Assembly (NCBI GenBank): GCA_947598455.1 | Contig: CANQFI010000105.1 | Span: 1 to 5,174 of the forward strand | Direction: 5' to 3' | Source of the DNA: an uncultured Bacilli bacterium | GTDB taxonomy: Bacteria > Bacillota_I > Bacilli_A > RF39 > UBA660 | Length of the DNA stretch: 5,174 nucleotides | Shown here: in pieces, positions 5,138-5,174 of the stretch | How positions within the stretch are numbered: position 1 is the first letter of the stretch | How the letters are laid out: each line of letters begins with the position of its first letter | Made by a program: the position numbers and the translations under genes | Notes under the pieces: generated by a model | Told to the model about the DNA's origin: nothing | Databases searched by the model: none | What the model saw: only the letters and a program-made list of their open reading frames with translations

Positions 5138-5174
5138 ATGTGTTTAATAATCCTAAAAGGAAAAAAAGTAAAGA
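5138..5174 (+). CDS. start of a gene running off the window, product unknown
   Basis: The SD TTGGAGG (5126-5132) is followed by two overlapping possible starts in different frames. ATG at 5138 (5-base spacing) gives MCLIILKGKKVK; GTG at 5140 (7-base spacing) gives MFNNPKRKKSK. Both are open to the window end. The GTG frame uses codons more like the neighbouring genes (AAT, CCT, AAA), but I cannot decide, and a dozen residues do not allow a family call. What is clear is that its SD is buried in a 17-bp hairpin and that an attenuator lies upstream, so this gene is the likely target of that control. Confidence 0.5.
   Translation, partial: MCLIILKGKKVK

Overview
The window is strongly AT-rich DNA with perfect or near-perfect Shine-Dalgarno (SD) sequences, frequent TTG/ATG starts, intrinsic hairpin-T terminators and Gram-positive style Sec signal peptides. 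Tryptophan is encoded by TGG throughout, so the standard bacterial code fits. This suggests a low-GC Bacillota/Bacilli-type organism, possibly one of the uncultivated gut lineages; that placement is inference from composition and style. No rRNA, tRNA, CRISPR array, transposase or phage structural gene is visible.

Left part (1-1148): two regulator genes on the + strand, 28 bases apart and probably one operon. The first encodes a small Cro/CI-like helix-turn-helix (HTH) protein whose start lies at the window edge. The second encodes a membrane-anchored regulator: an N-terminal XRE-type HTH, one transmembrane helix and a predicted extracytoplasmic C-terminal domain.

Middle part (1237-2762): a gene for a secreted protein (paralog A) converges on an oppositely oriented gene for a membrane-anchored protein whose transmembrane helix is almost pure isoleucine, encoded by a 9-base tandem repeat. 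The two genes share a compact bidirectional terminator. Upstream of the minus-strand gene are an operator-like dyad and an orphan + strand terminator.

Right-centre (2763-4836): a leader with a 15-bp perfect stem-loop, a perfect SD and an AUG-UAA 'start-stop' precedes two tandem genes for secreted proteins (paralogs B and C), which are one base apart and end in an intrinsic terminator. A, B and C form one divergent family. They share a signal peptide, a beta-rich 'YxVxxxVxW' core, a YD-type motif, a Cys pair (in A and C aligned after the YD-type motif; in B elsewhere), a G-x-Y-x-H motif and a C-terminal tryptophan as the very last residue. I do not recognise the family and assign no function.

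Right end (4837-5174): an elaborate RNA leader before a gene that runs off the window. A 33-codon ORF spans a terminator hairpin. That hairpin is mutually exclusive with a 15-bp anti-terminator stem, and the 15-bp stem has an upstream competitor. The ORF stops 7 bases before a 17-bp hairpin that buries the SD of the next gene in a CACCTCC (16S anti-SD-like) segment. It reads as a two-level attenuator, transcriptional and translational, and is the most interesting signal in the window.

Taken together, the window looks like a cassette of exported, family-specific proteins with its own cytoplasmic and membrane-bound regulators and unusually elaborate mRNA-level control. The link between regulators and targets is inference from adjacency only.
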